Shown here in pieces: positions 33,590-42,513 of a DNA stretch of 64,000 nt. The number at the start of each line of letters is the position of its first letter. Positions within the stretch are counted from its first letter, which is position 1. A model generated the notes under the pieces. It made no database searches, was not told the DNA's origin, and saw only the letters and a list, made by a program, of their open reading frames with translations. The DNA comes from Desulfuromonas versatilis (GTDB lineage Bacteria; Desulfobacterota; Desulfuromonadia; Desulfuromonadales; NIT-T3): positions 310,001 to 374,000 of the forward strand of contig NZ_AP024355.1 in NCBI RefSeq assembly GCF_019704135.1. Reading direction: 5' to 3'. Made by a program: the position numbers and the translations under genes.

Positions 33590-33903
33590 GGGAAGTCCCT
33601 TGGCAGGTTGATCCAAGTGTAGCCAATTTAGGGTGGGTTGGCCACGGCAGGAAGTATGGCTGAAAGGGCAAAACCCAGGGGACGCGGCCCCTGACGCCGC
33701 CCACCCCTTTGCTTGCCCAAAGGGGTGGACCCCAAAGGGCACCCCCGTTGAGTTCGCCTGCTGACGCAGGGCCCCTCCGCTACGCAGATGTTTCAGGGCC
33801 CGGGCAAACACCCAGGTTTGCCCCTACAAAAAAAGCCCCCGGAACTTGCGTCCCGGGGGCGGTGCCGCTGTCAGGCGGCGGGGGGGGGCTGTTTGCGGCC
33901 GAA
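33590..33903. other. Intergenic region with hairpins, likely a dispersed repeat
   Basis: This 314-base gap contains a hairpin CACCCCTTTG/CAAAGGGGTG at 33702-33727, a GGGTTTGCCC-type stretch near 33790-33825 and the cstA terminator. On the minus strand it would read ANSTGVPFGVHPFGQAKG, a sequence of a kind that recurs as translated repeat DNA in many genomes; it is not treated as a gene. Confidence 0.4.
33828..33860 (-). terminator. Rho-independent terminator of cstA
   Basis: On the minus strand the stem GCCCCCGG/CCGGGGGC is followed by seven T, 43 bases after the cstA stop. Confidence 0.88.
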
Positions 33904-35331
33904 TCAGGCGCTTTCGGCTTCGGCCTCCAGGGCCAGGGCGCCCTTGCGGAACTTGGCGAGGAAGGCGCCGAGGCTCAGCAACGCGGCGGCGATGCCGATG
34001 ATGGTCGAGACCTGCAGGGAGAGCCCGAAGCCGATCTTGTCGACGAAGATGTAGGTGGTGGCCACGGCGGTCATGAAGGTGGCCGGCAGCGAGGCGATCC
34101 AGTGCAGCTTGGCTTCCTTGGCCAGGTAGGCGGCGGCGGCCCAGAGCACGATGGTGGCCAGGGTCTGGTTGGCCCAGCCGAAGTAGCGCCAGATCACGCC
34201 GAAGTCGCCGCGGGAGATCAGGAAGCCGACCACGAACAGGGGCACGGCCAGCAGCAGGCGCTTGGTGGCGACCTTCTGCGGCAGGTTGATGAAGTCGGCG
34301 ATGATCAGCCGGGCGCTGCGGAAGGCGGTGTCGCCCGAGGAGATGGGCAGGATGACCACGCCGATGATGGCCAGCAGGCCGCCGACGGGGCCGAGCAGGG
34401 TGGTGGAGATTTCGTTGACCACGTAAGCCGGGCCGCCCTGGCCGAGGGCCGCGTTGAGCCCGGTGGAGCCGCTATAGAAGGCCATGCCGAGGGTGGCCCA
34501 GATCAGGGCGATGATCCCTTCGCCGATCATCGAGCCGTAGAACAGGGGCCGGCCGAGTTTCTCGTTGGTTACGCAGCGGGCCATGAGCGGCGATTGGGTG
34601 GCGTGGAAGCCGCTGATCGCGCCGCAGGCGATGGTGATGAACATCAGCGGCCACAGGGGCAGCTCCTTCGGGTGCAGGTTGGCCAGGGTCAGTTCGGGGT
34701 AGAAGTTGTAGCCCTTGTAGATCAGCGCCGCGGTCAGGCCGACGGCCATGAAGATCAGCACGGCGCCGAACAGCGGGTAGATGCGGCCGATGATCTTGTC
34801 GATGGGCAGGATGGTGGCCAGGAAGTAGTAGCCGAAGATGATCGCCACCCAGGCCGGAACGGCGAGACCGGTCATGCTGCCGAGCAGCTTGGCCGGGCCG
34901 AGCACGAAGACCACGCCGACCAGCAGCAGCAGCACGATGGAGAACAGGCGCATGAACTGCTTGAAACCGAAGCCCAGCTCCTTGCCGACCACGTCGGGGA
35001 TGCTGCGCCCTTCGTGACGCATCGAGAGCATGCCCGAGAAGTAGTCGTGGACCGCGCCGCCGAAAATGCAGCCGATGACGATCCAGATCAGCGCCGAGGG
35101 GCCGTACAGGGCGCCGAGGATCGGGCCGAAGATGGGGCCCAGGCCGGCGATGTTGAGCAGCTGGACCAGGAAAATCTTTTTCGGCGACATCTCGACGTAG
35201 TCGACGCCGTCGTTGAGGGTGACGGCCGGGGTGGGGCGGTTGGGATCGGGGCCGAAAATGTTGTCGACCAGCTTGCCGTAGACGAAGTAGCCGGCGATCA
35301 GCAGGGCGACACAGGCGAAGAAGTAGAGCAT
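33904..35331 (-). CDS. cstA: Carbon starvation protein CstA family transporter
   Basis: The 475-residue protein has more than ten membrane helices and CstA blocks: FGPDPNRPTPAVTLNDGVDY, LNIAGLGPIFGPILGALYG, VHDYFSGMLSMRHEGRSIP and ISGFHATQSPLMARC. CstA and BtsT transport peptides and pyruvate in enteric bacteria. This is the shorter CstA form (E. coli CstA has about 700). A LytTR-family two-component system lies directly upstream and three direct-repeat sites precede the gene, paralleling BtsSR control of the pyruvate transporter BtsT. Pyruvate is therefore a likely substrate, by analogy. Confidence 0.92.
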   Translation of the reverse strand: MLYFFACVALLIAGYFVYGKLVDNIFGPDPNRPTPAVTLNDGVDYVEMSPKKIFLVQLLNIAGLGPIFGPILGALYGPSALIWIVIGCIFGGAVHDYFSGMLSMRHEGRSIPDVVGKELGFGFKQFMRLFSIVLLLLVGVVFVLGPAKLLGSMTGLAVPAWVAIIFGYYFLATILPIDKIIGRIYPLFGAVLIFMAVGLTAALIYKGYNFYPELTLANLHPKELPLWPLMFITIACGAISGFHATQSPLMARCVTNEKLGRPLFYGSMIGEGIIALIWATLGMAFYSGSTGLNAALGQGGPAYVVNEISTTLLGPVGGLLAIIGVVILPISSGDTAFRSARLIIADFINLPQKVATKRLLLAVPLFVVGFLISRGDFGVIWRYFGWANQTLATIVLWAAAAYLAKEAKLHWIASLPATFMTAVATTYIFVDKIGFGLSLQVSTIIGIAAALLSLGAFLAKFRKGALALEAEAESA

Positions 35332-35400
35332 TGGACACCTCCTAGGCTTTGGTTTAGCTTCAGTCTAGAGGAGGAGGGGTCCGCAAGGGAATTTGATATG

Positions 35401-35451
35401 GCCGAACGGCGGTATTGCCGGGCGAACGGTCGTTAATCCTCGGCGAACGGT
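35401..35451 (-). promoter_or_regulatory. Three direct-repeat sites, candidate LytTR operators upstream of cstA
   Basis: On the minus strand the core CCGTTCG occurs at 35444-35450, 35423-35429 and 35403-35409; two copies share ACCGTTCGCC. The spacing is 21 and 20 bases, two DNA turns, as in LytTR-domain binding sites. They fill the gap between the regulator stop and the cstA leader. Confidence 0.7.
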
Positions 35452-36162
35452 TCAGATGCCGAGGGCCTTTTTGAATTCGCGCAGGTTGCGCCGGCTCACC
35501 GGGATGGTCTGCCCGCCGTGGGTGCGGATCTCGGCACCGCCCCCCTCCTGCAGGCTGACCTGGTCGATGGCGTCGATGTTGACCAGGGCCTGGCGGTGGC
35601 AGCGCAGCAGCGCGGTGCGCTCCTCGAGGGCCTTGAGGGTCAGGTCGGTGAAAAACGCCTCGCCCGCCACCACCACGTGCACCCCCGAAGGGTCCGAGTA
35701 GGCGTATTCTACCACTTCGGCCGGGATCAGCTTGATGTTGCCCCCCTTGATGCAGGGGATGCGGGTCAGCGGCGCGGTGTCGTAGTCGCGGGTCGTGTCC
35801 GAAATGAGGTGCTCGAGGAGCTTTTCCACCGTCTTGGCGAGCCGCTCGGGGTGCACCGGCTTGAGCAGGTAATCGAGGGTCTTTTCCTCGAAGGCGCGGA
35901 TCGCGTACTCGTCGTAGGCGGTGACGAAGACCACGTGGGGCATGATCTCGCGGTCGATCATGCTGAGCATCTCGAAGCCGTCGATGACCGGCATCTGGAT
36001 GTCGAGGAAAACCACATCGGGGCGCTGGCTGTTGATGGCCTTGACCGCCTCGACGGCGTTGGCGCACTGGCCGACCAGTTCGAACTGGCCGGTTTTTTCG
36101 AGCAGCTTGGCCAGTTCCTTGCGGGCGTGCAGCTCATCGTCCACGATCAGGGCGCGGATCAT
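35452..36162 (-). CDS. LytTR-family response regulator (BtsR/YpdB-like)
   Basis: The 236-residue protein has a receiver domain (1-120) with IVDDE, phospho-acceptor Asp54 in FLDIQMP and Lys101 in LLKPVHP, and a C-terminal LytTR DNA-binding domain (about 135-235) with LRCHRQALVNIDAIDQV and TIPVSRRNLREFKK. Its start overlaps the sensor kinase gene by 4 bases. It probably binds the CCGTTCG repeats just downstream of its own gene to activate cstA. Confidence 0.93.
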   Translation of the reverse strand: MIRALIVDDELHARKELAKLLEKTGQFELVGQCANAVEAVKAINSQRPDVVFLDIQMPVIDGFEMLSMIDREIMPHVVFVTAYDEYAIRAFEEKTLDYLLKPVHPERLAKTVEKLLEHLISDTTRDYDTAPLTRIPCIKGGNIKLIPAEVVEYAYSDPSGVHVVVAGEAFFTDLTLKALEERTALLRCHRQALVNIDAIDQVSLQEGGGAEIRTHGGQTIPVSRRNLREFKKALGI

Positions 36163-37835
36163 GGGGCATCTCCGGCGGCGGGGATGATTATCTGCACCCG
36201 GGTGCTCCGGTCCTGTTCACAGGCGACGGCGACCCCGTATTGCTGCCCGTAGAGGTTCTTGATCCGCTTGTCGACGATGTTCATCCCCAATCCTCCGTTC
36301 TTGATCTCCTGGCAATAGGTGCCGGCGTTGTCCTCGACGCAGATGACGATCCTGTCGTTCTCCCTGTGGGCGGCCACCTTGATCACCCCCACGCCGAATA
36401 TGGCCGAAACCCCGTGCTTGACGGCGTTCTCGATGATCGGCTGCAGGGTGAAGGTGGGCAGCCGGACCTGCAGCAGCGCCGGGTCGATCTCGTTTTCAAA
36501 CACCAGGCGCTCCTCGAAGCGGGCCTTCTCGATGGTCAGGTACGAATTGACGTGATCCATCTCCTCCTCCAGGGTGGCCAGGTCGCCGGAGCGCTTGAGA
36601 TTCTTGCGGAAAAAGTTGGACAGGTGCAGCAGCAGGTCGCGGGCCCGCTCGGCGTCCTCGGCGATGATGGCGATGATGGTGTTCAGGGCGTTGAACAGAA
36701 AGTGGGGGTTGACCTGGGCCTGGATCAGTTTGAGCTCCGAGGTGACCAGCAGGTTCTTCTGCTCCTCGTAGCGGTAGCGCAGCAGCTGATCGGAAAGCAG
36801 GTTGGCGATCCCCTCGCCGAGGGTCCGGTTGATATTGAGAAACAGCTTGTTTTTTCGCTCGTAGAGCTTGATGGTGCCGATCACCTCGTTGTCGATACGG
36901 ATCGGCACCACCAGCGAGGAGCCCAGCGGACAGCCGCGCGCCAGGGAGCAGGTGAAGGGCTGGTGGATGCCGTCGGCGAAGATCACCCGGTTCTCCTGGA
37001 TCGCCTGGGCGGTCAGGGAACTGCCGACCGGGCTGCCGGGCAGGTGGTGGTCGGCACCGTGTCCGGTGAAAGCGAGGATCTTTTCCCGGTCGGTGATGGC
37101 CACCGCGCCGACCCCTGTTTCCTGGTGAATGACCTGGGCGATCTCGGTGGCGGTCTCGCGGTTGAAGCCCCGGCCCATGATTTCCAGGGTCTTTTCCGCG
37201 ACCTGGAAGGCGCGGGAGGAGAAGATGGCGCCGAACTTGTCGTACATCTGCTTCTGGTCGCGCATGATGCTGATGAACAGGGCCGCCCCCACCGAATTGG
37301 CAAGGATCATCGGCGCGGCGATGACCTCGACCAGGGCCAGGGCCTCGCTGAAGGGGCGGGCCAGGGCCAGAATGATGAGCATCTGCGCCGCTTCGGCGAC
37401 AAAGGTGGCGGCAAAGGCCACCTTCGGGTTGAAGATGTCCCGGTCGCTCCCCTGGCGGGTCAGGTAGAGGAAGAACATCCCGCCGATGAACCCCTCGAGG
37501 GTGGTGGAGACCCCGCAGGAGAAGGCCGTGAACCCCCCCAGAGTGTAGCGGTGCAGCCCACCGGTGAGGCCAACCGCGGTCCCCAGCAGCGGGCCGCCGA
37601 TCAGGCCCGCCAGCACCGCCCCGATGGCCCGGGTGTTGGCGATGGCGTCCTGCACCGGCATGCCGAAGTAGGTCCCCATGATGGAGAAGGCGGAGAAGAC
37701 GAAATAGAGGATCAGTTTGTGGCGCGGTTGCAGCGACTCGCTGGTCAGTGGTCGGAAGGCAGGGCTCTTGGTGAACAGATAGGCGATGACCAGAAAGACG
37801 CTCATCTGCTGGAGCAGGGTGAGGATCAGTTTCAT
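36159..37835 (-). CDS. LytS/BtsS-type sensor histidine kinase
   Basis: The 558-residue protein has a 5TM-LYT membrane domain (about 1-190: NTRAIGAVLAGLIGGPLLGTAVGLTGG), a GAF domain (about 215-345), the His_kinase block with His378 in QVNPHFLFNALNTI and an HATPase region (ENAVKHGVSAIFGVG, GGLGMNIVDKRI). It fits BtsS, which senses extracellular pyruvate in E. coli. ATG 37835 with GGGAG upstream is preferred over 37886. It is transcribed first, followed by the regulator and then cstA. Confidence 0.92.
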   Translation of the reverse strand: MKLILTLLQQMSVFLVIAYLFTKSPAFRPLTSESLQPRHKLILYFVFSAFSIMGTYFGMPVQDAIANTRAIGAVLAGLIGGPLLGTAVGLTGGLHRYTLGGFTAFSCGVSTTLEGFIGGMFFLYLTRQGSDRDIFNPKVAFAATFVAEAAQMLIILALARPFSEALALVEVIAAPMILANSVGAALFISIMRDQKQMYDKFGAIFSSRAFQVAEKTLEIMGRGFNRETATEIAQVIHQETGVGAVAITDREKILAFTGHGADHHLPGSPVGSSLTAQAIQENRVIFADGIHQPFTCSLARGCPLGSSLVVPIRIDNEVIGTIKLYERKNKLFLNINRTLGEGIANLLSDQLLRYRYEEQKNLLVTSELKLIQAQVNPHFLFNALNTIIAIIAEDAERARDLLLHLSNFFRKNLKRSGDLATLEEEMDHVNSYLTIEKARFEERLVFENEIDPALLQVRLPTFTLQPIIENAVKHGVSAIFGVGVIKVAAHRENDRIVICVEDNAGTYCQEIKNGGLGMNIVDKRIKNLYGQQYGVAVACEQDRSTRVQIIIPAAGDAP

Positions 37836-38035
37836 GCGGCTTCTCCCGGGGCCCGTAGCGGTGACGGTATAGAGTTTTCCTGCCATTTTAGCATGTTGCC
37901 GCAGAGGTGGGGGAGATTATAAGGGGTTTTGCCCCCCCCCCAGGACAGCCGGATGAGTGGGGGCTGGCCAGAAGAGGTGTATCGGATATAATTTAATCGA
38001 CGCCAGCGGTAAAACACCAGAGAGGATGAACGATC

Positions 38036-38395
38036 ATGGGGACGGCGATCCGCGGGAGCAAAACCGACCAGGCCCTGGCAAGGCTGGCAGGCCTCTATCA
38101 ACGGGACCCTGCCGCTTTCGAGGTGGCGGCACGGGAGCTGATCCGCGCCACTATTGAGGAGTTTCCCCCCGAGCACCGCGAACGGGCCTACGGCATCCAG
38201 TTCCAGCTCGACGCGCGCCTTAGCCGCTATCGCGATCCGCTGGTTCGCATGAACGTGATGGTGGAGATCTTCTGGGAGCAGTTTGCAGAGTTCCGGCGGG
38301 TGCTCAACGATCCACTGGGCGTCATCGCCGAGCGCGAAAAGTCCAGGCGGTCGGCGCAGGTTCTGCCCATGAGGCGCGGGGGGGGGCTGTCCTGA
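38036..38395 (+). CDS. DUF3135 family protein
   Basis: The 119-residue soluble helical protein has LARLAGLYQRDPAAFEVAARELI followed by PPEHRERAYGIQFQLDARLSRYRDPLVRMNVMVEIFW, the DUF3135 pattern. GAGAGGA precedes the ATG. The role of this family is unknown. The pcm gene follows on the same strand after 83 bases. Confidence 0.75.
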   Translation: MGTAIRGSKTDQALARLAGLYQRDPAAFEVAARELIRATIEEFPPEHRERAYGIQFQLDARLSRYRDPLVRMNVMVEIFWEQFAEFRRVLNDPLGVIAEREKSRRSAQVLPMRRGGGLS

Positions 38396-38478
38396 TTCTG
38401 CGCACCGATTCATCAAGGCCAGTGCCGCGGCGGCCGGGCGCTCGGGAGCCTCGACATGGCGATAACGCCTGGGCGGGG

Positions 38479-39210
38479 ATGCTCCAGCGGCTGTTGCGCC
38501 TGGCCCGCCCCGGGTTTCGTCCTGGAGTGGTGGGGTTGGTGTTGCTGTTGGCCACTGCTCTGCCGTCTGCTGCCCAGGATCCCAGCGCTGCCCTGCGCAG
38601 CGAGATGGTGCGCAGCCAGCTTGCCGCCCGGGGGATCGAGGATCAGGTCACCCTGCGCGCCATGGCCGAGGTGCCCCGCCACCTGTTCGTCCCGCCGTCC
38701 TACCGGGCCAGGGCCTATGAGGACGGGCCGCTGCCCATCGGCCACGGCCAGACCATCTCCCAGCCCTACATCGTAGCGATCATGACCGAGCTGGCCGATC
38801 CCGGGCCGGGGCGGCGCATCCTCGAGATCGGCACCGGCTCCGGTTACCAGGCGGCGGTGCTGGCGGCGACCGGCGCCGAGGTGTTCACCGTCGAGATCAT
38901 CCCCGAGCTGGCGGAAAGTGCCGGCAAACGGCTCACCGAGCTCGGCTACGCCAAGGTCAGGGTGCGCCAGGCCGACGGCTATTTCGGCTGGGCAGAACAG
39001 GCCCCCTTCGACGCGATCCTGGTGACCGCCGCGGCGGAATTCATCCCGCCGCCCCTGCTCGAGCAGCTCGCCGAGGGCGGGCGCATGATCATTCCCGTGG
39101 GTTCGCCGTTCCTGGTCCAGACCCTGATGCTGGTGGAGAAGCGGCGGGGCAAGGTCACCACCCGCAGCCTGTTCCCGGTGCGCTTCGTCCCCTTCCGCAG
39201 GCAGTCATGA
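38479..39210 (+). CDS. pcm: Protein-L-isoaspartate O-methyltransferase with signal-like N-terminus
   Basis: The enzyme core is complete: SQLAARGIEDQVTLRAMAEVPRHLFVP, GHGQTISQPYIVAIM, the SAM motif LEIGTGSGYQAAVLA and PFDAILVTAAAEFIPPPLLEQL. It methylates isoaspartyl residues for protein repair. The N-terminus MLQRLLRLARPGF then GVVGLVLLLATALPSAAQ looks like a signal peptide, so this copy may work in the periplasm. The start at ATG 38479 is a choice; a GTG at 38422 would give 262 residues. Its stop overlaps the next start. Confidence 0.9.
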   Translation: MLQRLLRLARPGFRPGVVGLVLLLATALPSAAQDPSAALRSEMVRSQLAARGIEDQVTLRAMAEVPRHLFVPPSYRARAYEDGPLPIGHGQTISQPYIVAIMTELADPGPGRRILEIGTGSGYQAAVLAATGAEVFTVEIIPELAESAGKRLTELGYAKVRVRQADGYFGWAEQAPFDAILVTAAAEFIPPPLLEQLAEGGRMIIPVGSPFLVQTLMLVEKRRGKVTTRSLFPVRFVPFRRQS

Positions 39211-41600
39211 ACTTATCCGCCGGCCCCACCTTTCGCCTGCACCTGGCCATCGCCCTGCTCTCGGTGGGGCTGATCGCCTTTCAGCTGGTGCTGATGCAGG
39301 TGCTCTCCATCACCCAGTGGCACCATTTCGCCTACCTGGTGATCTCGGTGGCGCTGCTCGGTTTCGGCGCGGCAGGTACCCTGCTGGCGCTTTTCCGCGA
39401 GCGGTTTCTGGCCTGCTGCGAAAAACTGCTGCCGCTGTTGAGCGCCGGCGCTGCCGCGGCCATGCCCCTGGCGGTGGCGCTGGTACAGGGGCCGGCGGCC
39501 CGCTTCGACACCTACCTGGTGTTTCTCGACCCCGCGCAGCTGGGCCATTTGGCGGTGGTGATCCTCGCCGTCACCGCCCCCTTTCTGCTCGCCGCCCTGG
39601 TTCTGGGACTGGTCTTCGTCCGCCACGTGGAAGGGGTCGGCGGGCTCTATTGCGCCAACCTGCTGGGCTCGGGCCTCGGCGGGCTGGCCGGGATCCTGCT
39701 GCTGGAGCGGCTCGACCCGCCATACCAGCCGGCGGCGGCCGCCCTGTTCGTCCTTTTCGCGGCGCTCCTGTTGCTGCCGCGGCGCCGGCCGTCGGTGCCC
39801 CTGGCCGTGGTGGCCGGGGCCGGGGCGCTGCTCGGCCTGTTCCTGCTGAACCCGCCGCCGCTGGCCCTCTCCGAGTACAAGGACCTGCGGCACACCCTCG
39901 AGCTGCCCGGGGCGCAGATCCTCGCCAGCCGGCCGAGTGCCCAGGGCCTGGTCCAGGTGGTGGAATCCCCGGCCCTGCGCCATGCCCCGGGCCTGAGCCT
40001 CGCCTTCAGGGGAGAGGTCCCTGCGGGGCCCGCGGTGTTCGTCAACGGCAACTGGTTCGGGGCGCTGCCCACCGGCCCGATCAAGCAGGGAGCGACCCTG
40101 CTCGATTTCACCACCGGGGCGCTCCCCTATGCGCTTGCCACTCCCCGCGAGGTGCTGGTGCTGCATTCGGGGACCGGCCTGGAGGTGGAACAGGCCCTGG
40201 CCCGGGAGGCGCGCCGGGTGACCGGAGTGGAGCCGCACCGGGCCGCGGTGGAGCTGGCGCGCGGGCAGCAGCCGGCCGATCCTCGCTTTCACCAGGTATT
40301 CGGCGCCCCGCGCACCTTCCTTGCCGCTGAGGGGACCCGCTACGACCTGATCCAGCTCCCCGCCGTGGGGTCCTTCGGCGGCGGCGCCGGGCTGTTCGCC
40401 CTGCAGGAGCAGCCCCTGCTGACCCGCGAGGCCCTGCTGCAGATGCTCGAGCATCTGACCCCCGACGGCCTGCTGGCGGTCACCGTCTGGATGGACCAGC
40501 CGCCGCGCAGCCCGCTGCGTTTGGCGGCGACCCTCGCCGAGGCCATCGAGGCAGCCGGCCTCGGCCCGCCGGCCCAGCACCTGGCCGCGGTGCGCAGTTG
40601 GGGAACCCTCACCTTTTGCGTCAAGCGCTCGGCCCTGACCGCCGAGGATGTGGCCAAACTCAGGGCCTTCTGCAAGCGCCTGCTGTTCGACCCGGCGCTG
40701 TTGCCCGAGCTCAAGGATGGCGAGCGGACCGCCCACAACCGGCTGGAGGACGAGGAGTTCTTCAGGCTGCTCGATGAGGCGGTTTCCGCCCGGCGCGACC
40801 GGCTGGCCGCCACTTACCCCTTCCGTCTCTCGGTCCCCGGCGACGACCGCCCCTTCTTCTCCCAGTTCCTGCGCTGGGAAAGCCTGTCCGAACTGGCCGG
40901 GCTGTTCGGGGCGAGGACTTTCCCCTTTCTGGAGATGGGCTATCTCATCGCCTGGCTGGCCCTTCTGCTGCTGGCCCTGGCCTCGGCGGCGCTGATCCTG
41001 CTGCCGCTGGTGCGGCTGGGCTGGCGCGGCGGCCGGCGCGGCGCGACCCTGGTCTACTTCGGCGGTCTGGGGATCGGCTACATGCTGGTGGAAATGGCCC
41101 TCATCCACCGTTTCGTCCTCTACCTGGGCCATCCCATCCATGCCGCGGCGGCGGTCATCGGCGTCCTGCTGGTCTGCTCCGGGGGCGGCAGCCTGTTCTC
41201 GGCCCGCCTGCCCGGCTCCCGCGAACTCCCCGCCATCCCCGCGGCCCTGGTGGGGGCCCTGCTGCTGCTCTATTCTTTGGCGCTGCCGCCGGTTCTCGAA
41301 AACACTCTGCACCTTGCGCCAGTGTACCGGGTGCTGATCACGCTGGCCCTGCTCGCCCCGCCGGCCTTCGCCATGGGACTCCCCTTCCCCCTTGGGCTGC
41401 GTGCCCTGGCGGGGCGCAGGGAGGAGGCGGTCCCCTGGGCCTGGGGGATCAACGGCTGCCTGTCGGTGGTGAGCACGGCCCTGGCCACCCTGCTGGCGGT
41501 GGAGGCGGGGTTTACCGCGGTGCTGCTGACCGCGGTCACCGCCTATCTGACCGCGGCCCTGGCGGCTGGCCAGGGAAGGGCAAGGCGGCAGACGCTCTGA
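39207..41600 (+). CDS. Membrane-embedded spermidine-synthase-like protein
   Basis: The 797-residue protein has membrane helices at both ends (about 10-215 and 575-790) around a soluble methyltransferase-like domain (about 225-560). The soluble part has EVLVLHSGTGLEVEQALAREA, RVTGVEPHRAAVELA and RYDLIQLPAVG, resembling the nucleotide-binding strands of spermidine synthases, but the aminopropyl-acceptor residues are not clear. The C-terminal segment FGGLGIGYMLVEMALIHRF is typical of this membrane family. Function is unknown. It overlaps pcm by 4 bases. Confidence 0.82.
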   Translation: MNLSAGPTFRLHLAIALLSVGLIAFQLVLMQVLSITQWHHFAYLVISVALLGFGAAGTLLALFRERFLACCEKLLPLLSAGAAAAMPLAVALVQGPAARFDTYLVFLDPAQLGHLAVVILAVTAPFLLAALVLGLVFVRHVEGVGGLYCANLLGSGLGGLAGILLLERLDPPYQPAAAALFVLFAALLLLPRRRPSVPLAVVAGAGALLGLFLLNPPPLALSEYKDLRHTLELPGAQILASRPSAQGLVQVVESPALRHAPGLSLAFRGEVPAGPAVFVNGNWFGALPTGPIKQGATLLDFTTGALPYALATPREVLVLHSGTGLEVEQALAREARRVTGVEPHRAAVELARGQQPADPRFHQVFGAPRTFLAAEGTRYDLIQLPAVGSFGGGAGLFALQEQPLLTREALLQMLEHLTPDGLLAVTVWMDQPPRSPLRLAATLAEAIEAAGLGPPAQHLAAVRSWGTLTFCVKRSALTAEDVAKLRAFCKRLLFDPALLPELKDGERTAHNRLEDEEFFRLLDEAVSARRDRLAATYPFRLSVPGDDRPFFSQFLRWESLSELAGLFGARTFPFLEMGYLIAWLALLLLALASAALILLPLVRLGWRGGRRGATLVYFGGLGIGYMLVEMALIHRFVLYLGHPIHAAAAVIGVLLVCSGGGSLFSARLPGSRELPAIPAALVGALLLLYSLALPPVLENTLHLAPVYRVLITLALLAPPAFAMGLPFPLGLRALAGRREEAVPWAWGINGCLSVVSTALATLLAVEAGFTAVLLTAVTAYLTAALAAGQGRARRQTL

Positions 41601-41633
41601 GGCGGGTTTTTTCGCCAAGGCATTTCAAGCGGT

Positions 41634-41662
41634 TTGCCGATTTTGCGTTTTTGGGTTATAAG
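41634..41662 (+). promoter_or_regulatory. Sigma-70-type promoter for the DUF2760-Hsp70 genes
   Basis: TTGCCG (41634-41639) and TATAAG (41657-41662) are separated by 17 bases in an AT-rich gap about 110 bases before the DUF2760 start codon. Confidence 0.5.
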
Positions 41663-41770
41663 TTTTTCTCATCCCCGATTCCGTGAGTCCGGTCAGGACG
41701 CACCGATTCAGGCATTTGTCTACATCGGGACCCCGTCGGTCCCTTATCCATTCACAGGGGGAGCATTCAC

Positions 41771-42418
41771 ATGGATCTGCTGCTGACGCTGATCATCCTG
41801 GCCCTGGCCAACGTTCTTTTCTTCTATCCCCTCGAGCCGCGCTACGTGCCGGCGTTGCAGGTGGCGGTTTCGGCCCTGCTGGGGGTGCTGTTCGTGCTGG
41901 AAACCTTCTACCTGATCCGCCGCCGCATCCGCAAGACCGAGGAGGAGGAACTGCTGGCCATCAAGCGCGGCGCCGCCGCTCCGGCACCCGCTGCGCCGGC
42001 TGTCGCCGTGGCTCCGGAGGCCGCCGTCGAAGCGGGGGTGGTGCAGTTTCTGGCCCGGTTGCAGGAGAAGGGGCGGCTGGTCGATTTCGTCATGGACGAC
42101 ATCACCCCCTACTCCAACGAGCAGGTCGGCGCCGCCGCCAGGGTGGTGCACCAGGGATGCCGCGAGGTGCTGCAGTCGGCCTTCGAGATCAAGCCGGTGC
42201 ACGGCGGCGAGGAGCGCGAGGAACTCACCCTGTCGGGGGATTTCGACGCCGCCGCCTACCGCCTGGTCGGCAAGGTCCCCGAGCAGCCCCCCTACAAGGG
42301 GGTGGTCCTGCACCGCGGCTGGAAGACCGCCCGCGTCTCGCTGCCCAGGATCAGCGAGGCAGCCCGCGAGGCGGCGGCGCGCGAGGTGATCGCGCCGGCG
42401 GAGGTGGAGATCGCGTAG
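41771..42418 (+). CDS. DUF2760 membrane-anchored protein
   Basis: The 215-residue protein has two N-terminal membrane helices (about 3-20 and 28-47), an Ala/Pro-rich linker (about 70-93) and a soluble DUF2760 domain with FLARLQEKGRLVDFVMDDITPYSNEQVGAAARVVHQGC and GKVPEQPPYKGVVLHRGW. DUF2760 genes commonly precede Hsp70-family genes, as here. It may anchor or regulate the two atypical Hsp70 proteins at the membrane; this is inference. Confidence 0.88.
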   Translation: MDLLLTLIILALANVLFFYPLEPRYVPALQVAVSALLGVLFVLETFYLIRRRIRKTEEEELLAIKRGAAAPAPAAPAVAVAPEAAVEAGVVQFLARLQEKGRLVDFVMDDITPYSNEQVGAAARVVHQGCREVLQSAFEIKPVHGGEEREELTLSGDFDAAAYRLVGKVPEQPPYKGVVLHRGWKTARVSLPRISEAAREAAAREVIAPAEVEIA

Positions 42419-42443
42419 GTTTGTAGGCTTTCGGCCTGGACCC

Positions 42444-42465
42444 CCCTCCCCCTTGAAGGGGGAGG
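42444..42465. repeat. CTCCCCCTTGAAGGGGGAG palindrome (copy 1)
   Basis: This palindrome lies between the DUF2760 and first Hsp70 genes. The same 22 bases recur at 60678-60699, so it is a small dispersed hairpin repeat. Confidence 0.75.
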
Positions 42466-42513
42466 AGAGTGATTGGTCCCAGACAGGTGCTCAGCAAATA
42501 AGGAAGTAGTTCC

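Noticed and set aside
33590-33811. An N-terminal extension of the EamA transporter
   Set aside because: The extra residues come from intergenic hairpin DNA, and a good start with a ribosome site exists at 33589.
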